A DNA stretch of 64,000 bases from Sphaerimonospora sp050942215. GTDB taxonomy: Bacteria; Actinomycetota; Actinomycetes; Streptosporangiales; Streptosporangiaceae. The stretch covers positions 992,001-1,056,000 of the forward strand of contig NZ_CP192056.1 in NCBI RefSeq assembly GCF_050942215.1, given 5' to 3'. The notes under the pieces were generated by a model. That model made no database searches and was not told the DNA's origin. It was given only the letters and a program-made list of their open reading frames with translations. Within the stretch, counting starts at the first letter, position 1. Each line of letters starts with the position of its first letter. Of this stretch, positions 63,269 through 64,000 are shown in pieces. A program made the position numbers and the translations under genes.

Positions 63269-64000
63269 ACCGATGCTCCTTCCTCTGCGCTGGGCGCTCG
63301 ATCGTGGATGGCCCGCCACACCCGTTCGGGAGTGCACGGCATCCGCACGTCGCTTACGCCGTACGGGCGCAGCGCGTCCACGATCGCGTTGACCACGGCC
63401 GGGGTGGAGGCGATCGTGCCGGCCTCCCCGACGCCCTTGACCCCGAGCGGGTTCGAGGTCGCCGGGGTCTCGGTGCGGTCGGTGACGAACACGGGCAGGT
63501 CGGTGGCGGACGGCAGCAGGTAGTCGGCCATGGTCGTGGTCAGCAGGTTGCCGTCGGCGTCGTACACCGCCTCCTCGAACAGCGCCTGGGCGATCCCCTG
63601 GGCGATGCCGCCGTGCACCTGTCCCTCCACGATGAGCGGGTTGACCACCGTGCCCACGTCGTCGACGGCAACGTAGGACCGGATGGTCGTCGCGCCGGTC
63701 TCGGTGTCCACCTCGACCGCGCACAGGTGCGTCCCGTGCGGGAAGGAGAAGTTGTCCGGGTCGAACGTCGCCTGGGCGTCGAGCCGCGGCTCGAACCCCT
63801 CGGGGAGGTCGTGTGCGGCGAACGTGGCGAGAGCGATCTCCTGGATGGTCCGCTCCGTGGTGGTGCCGCGTACTCGGAACCGTCCGTCGGAGAACTCGAC
63901 GTCGTCGGGGGATGCCTCCATCATGTGGGCCGCGACCTGCCGCGCCTTCTCCCGCACCTTCTCGCACGCCTTCACCACGGCGATGCCGCCGACGGAGAGG
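63265..64000 (-). CDS. coxL: CoxL-like molybdopterin subunit, C-terminal part
   Basis: The gene enters from the right edge; about 244 codons are visible. The segments VDDVGTVVNPLIVEGQVHGGIAQGIAQAL and NPLGVKGVGEAGTIASTPAVVNAIVDAL, with the catalytic Glu in GVGEAG, identify the large subunit of the xanthine oxidase/CO dehydrogenase family. The CO-specific active-site loop (AYRCSFR) lies outside the window, so true CO oxidation cannot be claimed. A coxS gene was not seen and would have to lie further right. Confidence 0.93.
   Translation of the reverse strand, partial: LSVGGIAVVKACEKVREKARQVAAHMMEASPDDVEFSDGRFRVRGTTTERTIQEIALATFAAHDLPEGFEPRLDAQATFDPDNFSFPHGTHLCAVEVDTETGATTIRSYVAVDDVGTVVNPLIVEGQVHGGIAQGIAQALFEEAVYDADGNLLTTTMADYLLPSATDLPVFVTDRTETPATSNPLGVKGVGEAGTIASTPAVVNAIVDALRPYGVSDVRMPCTPERVWRAIHDRAPSAEEGASV

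Overview
The window is high-GC DNA from a filamentous actinomycete. The family looks like Streptosporangiaceae or a relative (Nonomuraea/Microbispora type). This is an inference from gene content and order: groES-groEL, a ShbA/SigD-type sigma factor, a DUF5319 protein, guaB, guaB3, glpD, a Ser/Thr kinase, gabD2, a ChoD-like GMC oxidoreductase and guaA form a housekeeping backbone that I recall, in part, from Streptomyces and Mycobacterium. A conservon (cvnABCD) and a glycerol-phosphate polymer locus also fit.

Layout. 1-6926: chaperonin, sigma factor with a tiny RsdA-like partner, and purine genes. 6983-7222: a symmetric repeat array (array A). 7219-15040: nagA, a D-2-hydroxyacid dehydrogenase, glpD, a receptor-type kinase and a methyltransferase. 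15069-26537, all on the minus strand: a complete, apparently undescribed linear azol(in)e peptide (TOMM/LAP) cluster. In transcription order it has a NarL-type histidine kinase and response regulator; a 53-residue precursor at 24155-24316 with core SSCCAGCTSSSCGTIVRP; a VOC protein; a SagB-type azoline dehydrogenase; a HemN-like radical SAM enzyme; an E1-like leader-binding protein; a YcaO cyclodehydratase ending in PxPxP; two CPBP membrane proteases; a luciferase-like monooxygenase; and a secreted alpha/beta hydrolase. The precursor promoter has three direct repeats at exact 23-bp spacing, and a strong hairpin follows the precursor. 26555-30110: gabD2, a second symmetric array (array B, 28122-28357) and the GMC oxidoreductase. 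30199-35520: a decayed Tn3-family element with 54-bp inverted ends and a 5-bp GTGAG target duplication. 35649-38966: a MarR regulator with a 13-bp-phased operator, an Old Yellow Enzyme and guaA. 38967-61563: cell-surface glycan and glycerol-phosphate polymer genes, interrupted by an orphan sugar-binding lipoprotein and the conservon. 61606-64000: coxG, coxM and the 3' part of coxL.

Two things stand out. First, the LAP cluster: azole-forming machinery, a radical SAM tailoring enzyme and likely immunity/protease genes, controlled by its own two-component system. Second, the pair of dyad-symmetric arrays. Each has six 20-bp units arranged forward-forward-palindrome-reverse-reverse, spaced 52 or 53 bp and exactly symmetric about the centre. 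They sit at the two edges of the guaB3-choD interval that carries the LAP cluster. I know of no described element with this architecture.
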